Assembly: GCA_018136815.1 (NCBI GenBank)
Contig: CM030940.1
Coordinates: forward strand, 239,843-303,842
DNA from: Isochrysis galbana
Taxonomy: Eukaryota; Haptophyta; Isochrysidales; Isochrysidaceae
Direction of reading: 5' to 3'
DNA: 64,000 nucleotides
Part shown: piece by piece, positions 52,570 to 61,940 of the stretch
How positions within the stretch are numbered: the stretch's first letter is position 1
Layout of the letters: every line of letters starts with the position of its first letter
The notes under the pieces: generated by a model
The model's database searches: none
Seen by the model: only the letters and a program-made list of their open reading frames with translations
What the model was told of the DNA's origin: nothing
Position numbers and translations under genes: made by a program

Positions 52570-53853
52570 CTGAGGAAGCTCAAGGTGCAGGTTACTCTGC
52601 GTATGATCACGATGAGAGGATGCAACCTCAGGTTTGGTTGTTTTTTTACAATTGCCCCGTGAAATGTATATAGAAATTAGAACTCACCCCCCCCCCCTTC
52701 CCCCCCCCTCGCCCTTTGCCCTCCCCCTTCCCCCTTCCTCCCTCGTACTCTCCCCCCCGAAGGGTGAGTACGAGCGTTGGCCCAAGTGGGCCTAGGAGTG
52801 CGAGTCGTGCTACCCGCGCCCACTGGGGGTCTGGGTCAGTGTGTTGAGTGCTCAGCCCATGCCAGGAGGCAGGGCATGACGCTCCCCCCCCCCGGAGGTA
52901 AGTAAGTGCCGCCGGTGAGCAGGGGCGCTCTTGCCCCCTATTATAATACTATAACAATAGGCAATAGGTTGCCAAGCCAGGGGCAAAGGTAGCGCAGGAA
53001 TCCTCGACACGCCCTCACGGGAGCTCGGCTAGTTGCGGGCAAAATAAGCGGGACAATCGGCGGCGTGCCCGCTCGTCGCTCATTTTTTTCTACACACCGC
53101 TCGCACACGGCACACTCGCACTAAGGCACACTTCTGTGGCGTATTACCCTGGACCAAAGTTACTGGTAAAAGCCGCGAGATCATTCAGATCGTCCGTATG
53201 TTAACGCACGTGAGACTACGCTAATCTTGACTGCCACGTCGACGTGGTGCATCCTTCATCACCATGACCTCTCTTGTCGATGGATGCACGAGTGGCGACA
53301 CTTTGTACAGTCGTTGCAACCTCCGATTTCATCAGGGCAAAAGGGTGAGGAGAACCGCGGCGCGCATAGATGAATGCAATCACTCACTGCGCCCGCTCAG
53401 GTAAGCGGGTGACGTGATGGTGACTACGCCGCCCACAAGCCCCCCCTCCCGCAGCTTCCCCCATCGCAGAGGTGGGCCTGCTGAAGGCCGTCCCCCCCCC
53501 CCCCTTTGCATCGAATACGCAACGCGCAAAGAGGCCGCAATGCGCGGGTGCAGAGCGTCTCGCTGCCTCGGTCTCTTCAGCGACTCTTAGCTATTCGGCT
53601 AAGCGCGGGTTTGCCCCAAGCGCGGCCGCGCGCCTCGTCAAGTACTCATACGCTCCGCCTCACGTGAGGCCAGATCACGACGCCCCTGCGCTCTGCGCTT
53701 CTCGGAGAGCAAGCGCGAGGCAACCCGACCTTCGGACTTGGCTGACTCCTCCCCCTCTCCGACGATGGTGCGCACCGAAGGGTCGCGCGCACCGACCTGA
53801 CGGCCAACGTGAAGGGGTGGGGTGGGGGTGGGGGTGCACTGGCGCGCCGTGCG
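52570..53853. other. Intergenic and low-complexity DNA
   Basis: C-rich runs at 52685-52760 and 52880-52900, an AT patch with CTATTATAATACTATAACAA near 52939, then moderately GC-rich DNA. Frames at 53472-54140 are shadows of the next gene or composition-driven. A last exon of the 53854-55281 gene may lie within 53640-53780. Confidence 0.5.
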
Positions 53854-55281
53854 TTATGGGAGGGCGGGGGGTGCACCAATGCGCCACGCAGGCACGCTGT
53901 CCCGGCGGGAGGTGCGTAGCCGACGGCAGTGCTGCCATGGCGCAAGCGCGCGGCGCACCCACGAATCCGTCTCCGAGTCGTATCCATCGAGTGAGACCTT
54001 GTATTGGAGCGTCTCGCCTGTGCCGCGCACCGCGAGCACGCGGCCGGGCACCCACGTACCACTACTTCTGCTGTCTGCCCCGCCGTCGGACCCGTCCGAC
54101 TCCTCGGGCGCGAGGGCGAGCACGCGCGCGCCCACCTTGAAGTCGTGAGCCACGTCGAGCTTCTCGCGCTCGACATGCGAGTCCAGGCCGACCGTGCTCG
54201 GCGATGGTGTCTTCTCTGGCGTCTTGGTGAGCCGTCCGCGCGCGCGCGCAAGCCGGTCATTATACGGCTGTGTGCCCGCCGAGATGAGTGGGTCGCCGAG
54301 CCAGGGCTCCTCGGAGGAAAGCCGCCCCACAATCTCACCTTTGAGGTCGGGCACTCGCGGCTTGACCGTTGCGCCGTCGCTCAGGAGATCGCGCACTGGG
54401 GTGGTCAAGGCCGAGTTCGTCTCCCCTACCTGGGGCGCTGCCTCGCCACCATCTTCAAGATCCAAGTCGATCAGCTTCCCGACGGCAGCCGGCGACGGCT
54501 GCGCCTCGAGCGCCACCTCCTTGGACATGACGATGACCTCTCGCTCCTTGAGCTCCTCCTCGCGCTTTGCCAGCTCGGCCTCGCGCGTCACAAGCGCCGC
54601 CTCGCGCGCGTCGAGCGCTACCTCTCGTGCCGCGAGCGCCGCCTCGTGCGTGTCTAGCGTCGCCTCGCGCTCCCCCTGCTCCGGAGCCGCCTCAAGCTGC
54701 GCGACGCCCGCCCGCGACTGGAGCTCGAACACCTTGGCCTCAGCCTTGGCGGCCTTGGCCTCAGCGTCAGCGCAGCGCGCGTCGGCGGCCACCAGTGCGG
54801 CCTCCGCGCCGGCGACACGCTCCTCCGCAGACGCGGCGGCGGCCTCAGCGGCCCGTGCGCGCTGCTCAGCCACGGCTGCCTTGGCCTCGGCGTCCGCAGC
54901 CCTCGCAACAGCGTCCGCAGCGCTGGCCTCGAGCTGCGTGCGCTGGGTATCATCCTCGCGGCCAGCCCCTGGCGGTGGTGGCGGCGCCACCGTCCGGTCG
55001 GGGTCCTCAGCAGCAGGCGGTGCGGATGGCGCGAGCGCAGCTATCTGCTCGTCAAGTGCACGGCGGAGCGCACCGACGACCTCCGCCGGCCCGCGGAGCG
55101 CGACAGATCGGTTGGATCCTTCGACCAGCAGCCCGTTTGGTAGGATCTGCGATGGAGCGTCAGAGTGCGTGCGGACTCTGCTGGCGGCAGAGAGGAGGAG
55201 GAGCCCCGAGGGACTGGCATGGTCAGTGCGTGCCCAGCAGAGCGTTGGTGCCTCCTCCTTCTCTCTCTCTATCCAGAGCAT
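53854..55281 (-). CDS. Coiled-coil protein with C-terminal Tudor-like domain
   Basis: Minus-strand frame of 475 residues from ATG 55279-55281. Middle (about 125-265): uninterrupted alanine/glutamate/arginine heptads, with repeats of the form REAALVTREAELAKREEELK, typical of a long coiled coil. C-terminal part (about 375-445): DFKVGARVLALAPEE, then WVPGRVLAVRG and YKVSLDGYDSETDSWV, resembling Tudor-knot/chromo-barrel folds that bind methylated chromatin or RNA-binding proteins. A GT donor (GTGGGTGCG, near 53964) follows SETDSW, so the real protein may continue in another exon and the drawn end may be read-through. The first ~25 residues include GA-repeat sequence and may not be coding. Function: inferred adaptor. 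Confidence 0.65.
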   Translation of the reverse strand: MLWIEREKEEAPTLCWARTDHASPSGLLLLSAASRVRTHSDAPSQILPNGLLVEGSNRSVALRGPAEVVGALRRALDEQIAALAPSAPPAAEDPDRTVAPPPPPGAGREDDTQRTQLEASAADAVARAADAEAKAAVAEQRARAAEAAAASAEERVAGAEAALVAADARCADAEAKAAKAEAKVFELQSRAGVAQLEAAPEQGEREATLDTHEAALAAREVALDAREAALVTREAELAKREEELKEREVIVMSKEVALEAQPSPAAVGKLIDLDLEDGGEAAPQVGETNSALTTPVRDLLSDGATVKPRVPDLKGEIVGRLSSEEPWLGDPLISAGTQPYNDRLARARGRLTKTPEKTPSPSTVGLDSHVEREKLDVAHDFKVGARVLALAPEESDGSDGGADSRSSGTWVPGRVLAVRGTGETLQYKVSLDGYDSETDSWVRRALAPWQHCRRLRTSRRDSVPAWRIGAPPALP

Positions 55282-55429
55282 GCGGGGAGACCACGAGGAG
55301 AAGGGGGAGAGGCGAGGCTGAGAGCGCTTCTGAAGGGGGAAGCAGCGGCGAGTGGAGGGAGGGGAAGGGGGAGGCGAGGGGGGGCGAGGAAGAGGGGAGG
55401 GAGGCTCATGGTGTGGAGAGAGGGGAGGG

Positions 55430-55611
55430 GGTGGAGGGGGAGAGAGAGGGGGGAGAGGGGGGAGAGAGAGAGAAAGAGAGAGGGGAAGAGAAGAAGCTCA
55501 AGGGAGAGAGAGAGGGGGGGGGGAGAGAGAGAGAAAGAGAGAGATAGATAAAGGAGAGAGGGGAAGAGAAGAAGCAGCTCAAGGGGAGAGAGGGAGAAGA
55601 GAGAGGGGGGG

Positions 55612-55644
<33 letters not shown>

Positions 55645-55760
55645 GAAAGAGAGAAAGATAAAGGGGAGAGGGGAAGGAAGAGAAGAAGCTCAAGGGAGAG
55701 AGGGAGAGAGAGAGAGAGGGAGAGAAAGGGGGGGGAGAGAGAGAGAGGAGAAGCGAGCGG
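55430..55760 (+). repeat. GA-rich microsatellite block
   Basis: Mixed GAGA, GGGGAGA and GAAGAGAAGAAG units; open frames across it are composition effects. Confidence 0.95.
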
Positions 55761-56424
55761 GCGGGGGGAGAGGAGAAGAGAGAGATCTATTTTTGGGGGT
55801 TGGGGGGGGAAGGAGGGAGGGAAGGAAGTGGGTGGTGATGGCGGCGGTGTGAATGTGAAGATGAAGTATTCTTATACAGCAGAGGAACTCCTCCCCACTG
55901 TGTTCGGTGCTGCGCTCATTTCGACCGGAAGTGCTCCGGGGGTAGCCAACTCCTCGCACGTGCCCAATCCCTGGCACAGGCGTCCTTCGTGGCCCAGTCT
56001 CCCCAGCCGCTCTGGGTACGGCCCAGGTGAGCATGGTGAGCCGGCGCCGGCCAGAGGCAGAGCCAGAGGCACCACCAGCGCCCACTCGGTCGCCATGGCG
56101 TCACAGAACTCGCCCGCTGAGTCGCCGGGCCAGGCGTGCGCGTCAGCACGCAACACTGACGAAAACGTACTTCGAGACGAGGAGGGGCCAAGGGGGTCGC
56201 GCAGCGGGCGCCTCAGGCGACGGGCGACGGGCAAGCGGCCAAGGATCATACACAGACGGTGGGCGCGCCCACGCGCCCCACCGTCCACCGTCGGAAGATA
56301 TTTTTTTTAATTTTTTAACAAATTTTTATGGGTCGCGGCACGGCAAAGGAACGGGACTAGCGCTCACTCAAGACAGGATTCCCTGCCGCGGCAAGCGCAA
56401 GCACCCTTCCCCCTTATGCCACCC
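55761..56424. other. Unassigned DNA with a T-tail
   Basis: GC-rich sequence with frames on both strands and no motif. CGGAAGATATTTTTTTT at 56291-56308 resembles the retroelement 3' tail, so part of it may be an old insertion. Confidence 0.45.
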
Positions 56425-56739
56425 TGTCGCATTCGCGAATCGACACTCGTAGGCTTCGCTCTTCTCTTCGTCGTTCGGCATTTATCGTTATAATTCTCTC
56501 TATCTCGTTCTCGGTCAAAAGCTTCGCTTGGATGCATACCAAAAGGCCCGCCCGGACCCCACACTCCAAACCAGACCTCATGTAGTGCACAGAGGTCGGA
56601 CCCCGGAAACCAAAGAAAAAGGAAAGAAGGGGGGCAGACGAGGAGGTGGAGGGAGGGGAGGTAAGGGCGATGGGAATAGAGCTGGAAAGCCCAGTAGACG
56701 GTAGGTGTGTGGCCCTGAATCTTCAGATGTTTTTTTTTC
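56425..56739 (+). mobile_element. LTR-like start joined to a T-tailed retroelement end
   Basis: Opens TGTCGCATTCGCGAATCGAC (as at 45649, minus) and, from about 56541, continues as a T-tailed element ending GAATCTTCAGATG plus a T run. Either one ~315-base element or two nested ones; the match to 45530-45649 stops at GGATGCAT, which favours two. Confidence 0.6.
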
Positions 56740-56770
56740 TTACCTTAAACGCGTGGACAATTACCGTAAC

Positions 56771-57386
56771 TGTCGCATTCGCGAGCCTCTGCAGGCTATT
56801 TCGCTATTTTCCGCTCTACCGTTATAACCGCGATGGTAAGTCATCAATCTTCGTTCTTATGTCTATCTCTACGTCTACGACGTCTCCACGCTTCTATCAA
56901 TCACTACACTTCATTCAATGTTGGTCTACCATTATACCCACGTGGCCAAGCAGCTTCTACAAGCTTCTTTCTACTCGGAATATGAATATGAATATGCTCT
57001 AGCTCTGGACTGATCACCCAGGCATGGAGATCAAGGGAGTAGTAAGCACGTGTCGATGAAGACCAAGGAAGTAGCGAGCATCTTGCTTGCTAAGTACACC
57101 CTCAAGAACCTCAAGCGTCTAGACTCTGTAAGTCTAACACCTTTGTAAGCTTCTAGACTTTTTAAGTCTACCAGCTACTCCATGGCTAAGCTACGAAAAG
57201 CTATAGGTAAAGTGCACGCCGCTGTGCTCGCGTTGAGACGCTATTCGCCGGTGAATCTTGTAGGATCTTCACTAAGCATGGATGAATCCCTTTCGCGCCT
57301 TTTCTGTGTGCAATCCTTCTCTAGGACGACGAGACGACGAGTTCTCTTCTGGCCAATTGGTTCCTTCTTTGCTCTCTCTCTGTTCA
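56771..57386 (+). mobile_element. 5' long terminal repeat of a miniature LTR element
   Basis: 616 bases from TGTCGCATTCGCGAG to CTCTGTTCA, nearly identical to 57720-57950 plus 60097-60459. It holds several GTAAGT motifs and an ATG at 57182 (MAKLRKAIGKVHAAVLALRR) whose short frame is kept in both copies. Confidence 0.8.
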
Positions 57387-57719
57387 CCCCTCCGATCCTC
57401 CGATATCCGATCTCCGATCTCCGATATTCTGTGCCAAATGGCTCGGAACACGCGTAACTGTTCGAATCCCCGATGGAATTCAGAAGGCCTCGCCTACCGA
57501 TGTGCTATGAAATATTGCTCGATCTTCGATTGTTGCTCTGAGGAAACGCTACCGATTGGACGCTTGCTCTCCGCCACCGTCACCGCTGTCGCTTTGTCGC
57601 CATGTGGCACGCAAAGGTGAGGAACCGCAACGCCCCACTTCTCTCGATGATAGGGTTATCGAACGTACCGTCCGTCCGACCGCTCAACATCAGGGGATGT
57701 TTCGATCTTAGTCGGGGGG
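57387..57719 (+). mobile_element. Internal region of the miniature LTR element
   Basis: 333 bases between the two repeats, too short for Gag or Pol. It ends GTCGGGGGG directly before the TG of the next repeat, as a polypurine tract does. A primer-binding site starting TGG is not evident after 57386. Confidence 0.65.
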
Positions 57720-60459
57720 TGTCGCATTCGCGAGCCTTTGCAGGCTATTTCGCTATTTTCCGCTCTACCGTTATACCGTTATAACCGCGATGGTAAGTCA
57801 TCAATCTTCGTTCTTATGTCTATCTCTACGTCTACGACGTCTCCACGCTTCTATCAATCACTACACTTCATTCAATGTTGGTCTACCATTATACCCACGT
57901 GGCCAAGCAGCTTCTACAAGCTTCTTTCTACTCGGAATATGAATATGCTCTAAAAAAAAATCTTCTTAAAAAAACCCCGCTACGTGTGCGGTGTGAGGCA
58001 GTGTGCTTGTGTACCTCCCTACTACCCAACCTTAACCCCTAACAACCCCCTCCCCCTTCCCCAGTTCCCTCATTAGCGGAGAAGCTGGTTCCGGGGAGGC
58101 CGCGCGCGCTGCTTCGGCCAGGAGTTGGAGAGAAGGGGGCGGGAGACTGTGGCTCGTCCTTTGCTTTCGGTGTTAGCTTTGGTTATTCTCCCTTAAATAA
58201 TTTAGATTCCTTTTTTGGTAACTGCTGTGATTCCTACCCAGAGATTTAGCTGCTTTAGGTGATGTGTCGTAGGTCTAGCCCCCTTGCCGCTTGCAAGAGG
58301 TCCTCCGACGTTCCTATGTTGAAATCCTTGTCCACCGTGTACAGCGGGCTTATCATCCTCTTAATGTGTTTGTTGCTCGGGGCGTGTAACCCCATATTCT
58401 CCCGTTGTTTTTTTAGCCTCTGAAAGAAACCGACTTTCGCCTTTACCAACAGGTGATATCTCGTGAGGATCGCTCTTAAGATCGACCTGACGGACCTGCC
58501 GTCCGCGTTGCCATACTGAATGTTATAGAAGTCGGTTAGAATATACCTCCACGCCAAGATACCTAAGTATCCTGAGGAGGGGTGCGGTCTGTCCACCTGA
58601 TAGCAGAAAAGACGTTGGGGTATTTCGGATCCCGGCTTAAGGCAAATCCCTAAAAGTCCTTCTATGAATTCAAAGACCGGCTCCGTCGCGATACATGAGG
58701 CCAAGTGAGTGGAACTCTCGGGGGCTATGCCACAAAAGCGGCATGTCGGATCGTCGGCAAAACGATTCGCCGTAGCTATTCTCCTATGTAGAATATGTTT
58801 AAAATGCAGATAGGAGTCCCTAGGTGTTAAAAAGTTATATTTGTACAGTTGCGATACTTGTTTCCACTTCCCCGAGAGGACCGGTAACCTTTTCTCCCAT
58901 CTTAGTGTGGATTTTTGTGCTTTGGTTTTCCTCAAAGCGAGGAACGCTTTAGTCAAGACCCTGACACTCACATCCTCTAGCGTGGTTTGCGTGCCTTTTA
59001 GCGTGTACTCTTGAGGTATCGGATACGCTGTTTCCGCCGGGCCGTCGTACGCTCGTCCCCACTTCAGTGGGGTGAATAGCTCATCGGGCAATAGTTGCGG
59101 GCTGATCCGCTCGTGGATATGGGGCTCTCCCATAACATTAAGTTGGACTTTGTGGTGATCGCCTTTTCGGCGCAGATAGAAGTTATGGTCTCTGTCCACT
59201 AGAATGTCACCTAGATCATGCGCGTCCGGATCTTCTGGAGGGACTAACTCTTGCTCCTCCGGAGGAGGAGGCGGGGGCTTCGCTTGTTTTCTAAGAAGGT
59301 CCGTATAGTCAGATGTGGTATCTACTAGTCTTGATCTAGTCCATTCGGATATCTTCTCCCACGACTTAAGAAGGGGGGCTACTGAAATGTAATTTCCTCT
59401 ATGGCGTATCCACCGTTCTCCGTCCGGCAAGTAAGCCGCGCATTCCTCTGTAGTGTATATGTCCCCCGTGTCCGGGTTAATCGTATTGTGTACGATAACC
59501 GTCTGAAGAGACTCCCATTTAGACCTATGTGAATGGTGAATCGCCGGAGGTTTGTGGAAAAGGTCGTGCCATATCGGGGAGCCCAGGGTTCCTTCCCGTG
59601 TGTTTGTTTCCCTATGGAAGTTAATCCGTCTAAAGTTCTCGAGCGCAAGTTTCCAAAAAGCCGGGAGCGTGCTATTTCCACGAATGCTAGCCGTGAGGCT
59701 CTTCACGTCGACCTTCGCGAAGACCGCCGCGCGCCCTAAGGGGGTGCGGCAGAACCATTGGTCTAAGACCGTTTTCCATTCCGCCGTTGACGGGTTTAGG
59801 TAGCGAGCTATCCATATCGCTTGAAGCGCCCGCGTGTGTTCGGCCATGGGGAGTAGTCCGACACCCAATAGGGGCCCGTCTTCTCTCGTCCCCACTCTCG
59901 GGTACGCCGGAAGGGTTATCCATTTTATACCCTCGTGCGAGGAGCCTAACTCGTCCGCCTGTAGTCGGGGAGATCTATCCCATAGTATTGTTTGAACGTC
60001 AGAATCTATGGCCTCCATGAACCACGCCGGCGGGGTGGACGTGGACAGCCAATATCTCGGCGTCCCGTATATTACGAAGTTCACTAGTAGGGTAGGCATG
60101 GAGATCAAGGGAGTAGTAAGCACGTGTCGATGAAGACCAAGGAAGTAGCGAGCATCTTGCTTGCTAAAGTACACCCTCAAGAACCTCAAGCGTCTAGACT
60201 CTGTAAGTCTAACACCTTTGTAAGCTTCTAGACTTTTTAAGTCTACCAGCTACTCCATGGCTAAGCTACGAAAAGCTATAGGTAAAGTGCACGCCGCTGT
60301 GCTCGCGTTGAGACGCTATTCGCCGGTGAATCTTGTAGGATCTTCACTAAGCATGGATGAATCCCTTTCGCGCCTTTTCTGTGTGCAATCCTTCTCTAGG
60401 ACGACGAGACGACGAGTTCTCTTCTGGCCAATTGGTTCCTTCTTTGCTCTCTCTGTTCA
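57720..60459 (+). mobile_element. 3' long terminal repeat, split by a LINE
   Basis: Left part 57720-57950, right part 60097-60459. Compared with the 5' repeat, about 20 bases (AGCTCTGGACTGATCACCCA) were lost where the LINE inserted. Flanks of the whole element (GTAAC left, CCCAC right) do not form a target duplication. Confidence 0.8.
57951..60096 (-). mobile_element. 5'-truncated LINE copy with intact ORF
   Basis: Minus strand: LINE-derived frame from TLLVNFVIYG (near 60096) to the stop at 58255-58257, about 613 residues, with the CRFCGIAPESSTHLASC zinc finger, 3' untranslated part and T tail at 57951. The drawn frame extends into the host repeat to 60189. The truncation point differs from the 15211 copy, so this is an independent insertion; the open frame indicates youth. 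Confidence 0.92.
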
Positions 60460-61365
60460 CCCACCGTGGCTTTCGCTCCCGTGTTTATTTATTACGTGTT
60501 GCCCTTGTTTATGTTAGAAAGTGGTGTGGCGTGTCTTCGTACGCATCCAGCAGCCGTCGCAGCGCTCTGCGATCGAAGCCGTACCGTGACCCCTCGTACC
60601 CTTGAGCCCCTACTGCCTTGTGTGTGGTCTCTCGCTAGAAATCACCCACTAGAGATTGATTCAATCTGTTCCTATGGACCCATCACCACCCTCTGCACCG
60701 CAAAATTCGCCCTCGCCGCCGCGCGCGGACCCCGTCACCACTGCACCCGTGCCCAAGCCTTCCCAAGTATCTTCACCCGCTACCCAAGTCGATAGGCCGC
60801 CTACGGACGCGTGGGTTGCCAAGGATGGAGTCTCAGGAGCCTTACCCGGATCCTGGGAACAGTCCATCTCCACAGTAACGGTAAAAATAAAACTCAAGTC
60901 TTCGAATTTCGAGACGAAAATCGGCGGACCAGGATCTGAGCCCAGGGAGAATCCGAATCTGCACGCCTTGAGTGACCAAGACGAACATAGAAGACGATAT
61001 ATAACGACGATGGCACGTACCCATGCCGATATATTCATGCCCGGAGGCCTGAATACAACATGCTTCTGCTTGCGCGCGCTGCTGTGTGCCGCAAGCGCGA
61101 ACCTGCGTGGCGAGGGCATGGGAGCCTCGTGAAAGTGGCCATGCATCCGCACGTGTCGCACCACAAATGGGGCTAGCAGCGCAGCCAGGCAGCTCACCTG
61201 GAGCCATGGCCCCCCTCTCCCCCACCTCTTGCCTCGCTGCCCCTCCCCTTGGCACGGGGCGCACGGCGGCTCGCGCCCCCAAATATGTAGTAAATATGTA
61301 AAAATATGTACAAGCCGAAAGCCCACCCAAATATGTAGAAAAATAAGTACATATTTTGGCTCAGG
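60460..61365. other. Unassigned DNA with two repeat fragments
   Basis: 60860-61080 is related to 14320-14520 (inverse), with a shared NFETKI...NPNL frame. 61280-61356 holds AAATATGTAG motifs like the subterminal repeats of 21945-22414. No gene recognised. Confidence 0.55.
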
Positions 61366-61569
61366 CCTACTCCCTGCCTCTGTGGCTGCATGTGAGGGGA
61401 GGGCGGCGGGGCCATGTGGGCACGTCGTGGTCGTCGGGAGGGGCAGCGGCCTGCGAGCGCTTCGGCTCCGGCGGCTTGGGTCGGCCCCTGTGGGGCGTCG
61501 TGACGGCGGAGGACTGGGAGAGGGGAGTGGTCGGCGCACGCTCCATCGCTGAAACTATAACAATAGTTT
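61366..61569 (-). mobile_element. Stem-loop-headed element, 5' part
   Basis: Stem-loop AAACTATAACAATAGTTT at 61552-61569, then on the minus strand CAGCGATGGAGCG and a frame MERAPTTPLSQSSAV with RPKPPEPKRSQAAAPP, as at 8820-9215. Confidence 0.8.
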
Positions 61570-61940
61570 TTATGGGTTGGCTAGGATATGACATTACTTT
61601 TTTCATTTATTATTACTTGTGCAGCATCCCAACGGTTCCCGCCCGAGGTCCGACTCGCCTCCATGGAGGGTTCTCGCCCGACTCGAATGCGTTTCCAAAA
61701 TTGTGCGACAACGACGTCGATTGAGCGCAGGCACAAGTTGACCATTGGACGAAACAAAAGACGCATACGGTGTGCAAGACTTGCATCGTCTTTTGGCGTT
61801 GGATCCGGCCCGCGCCTTGACCGCGTCCATGCCTCACCAACGAAAATTCTCACGCCAGGGGAAAGGCTTCCCTTGATAAGGCGCAGTTGGGACGACTGCC
61901 CGCGCGAGCAGCTCCCGCTCGCCCGGGCAGCTCGCCCATC

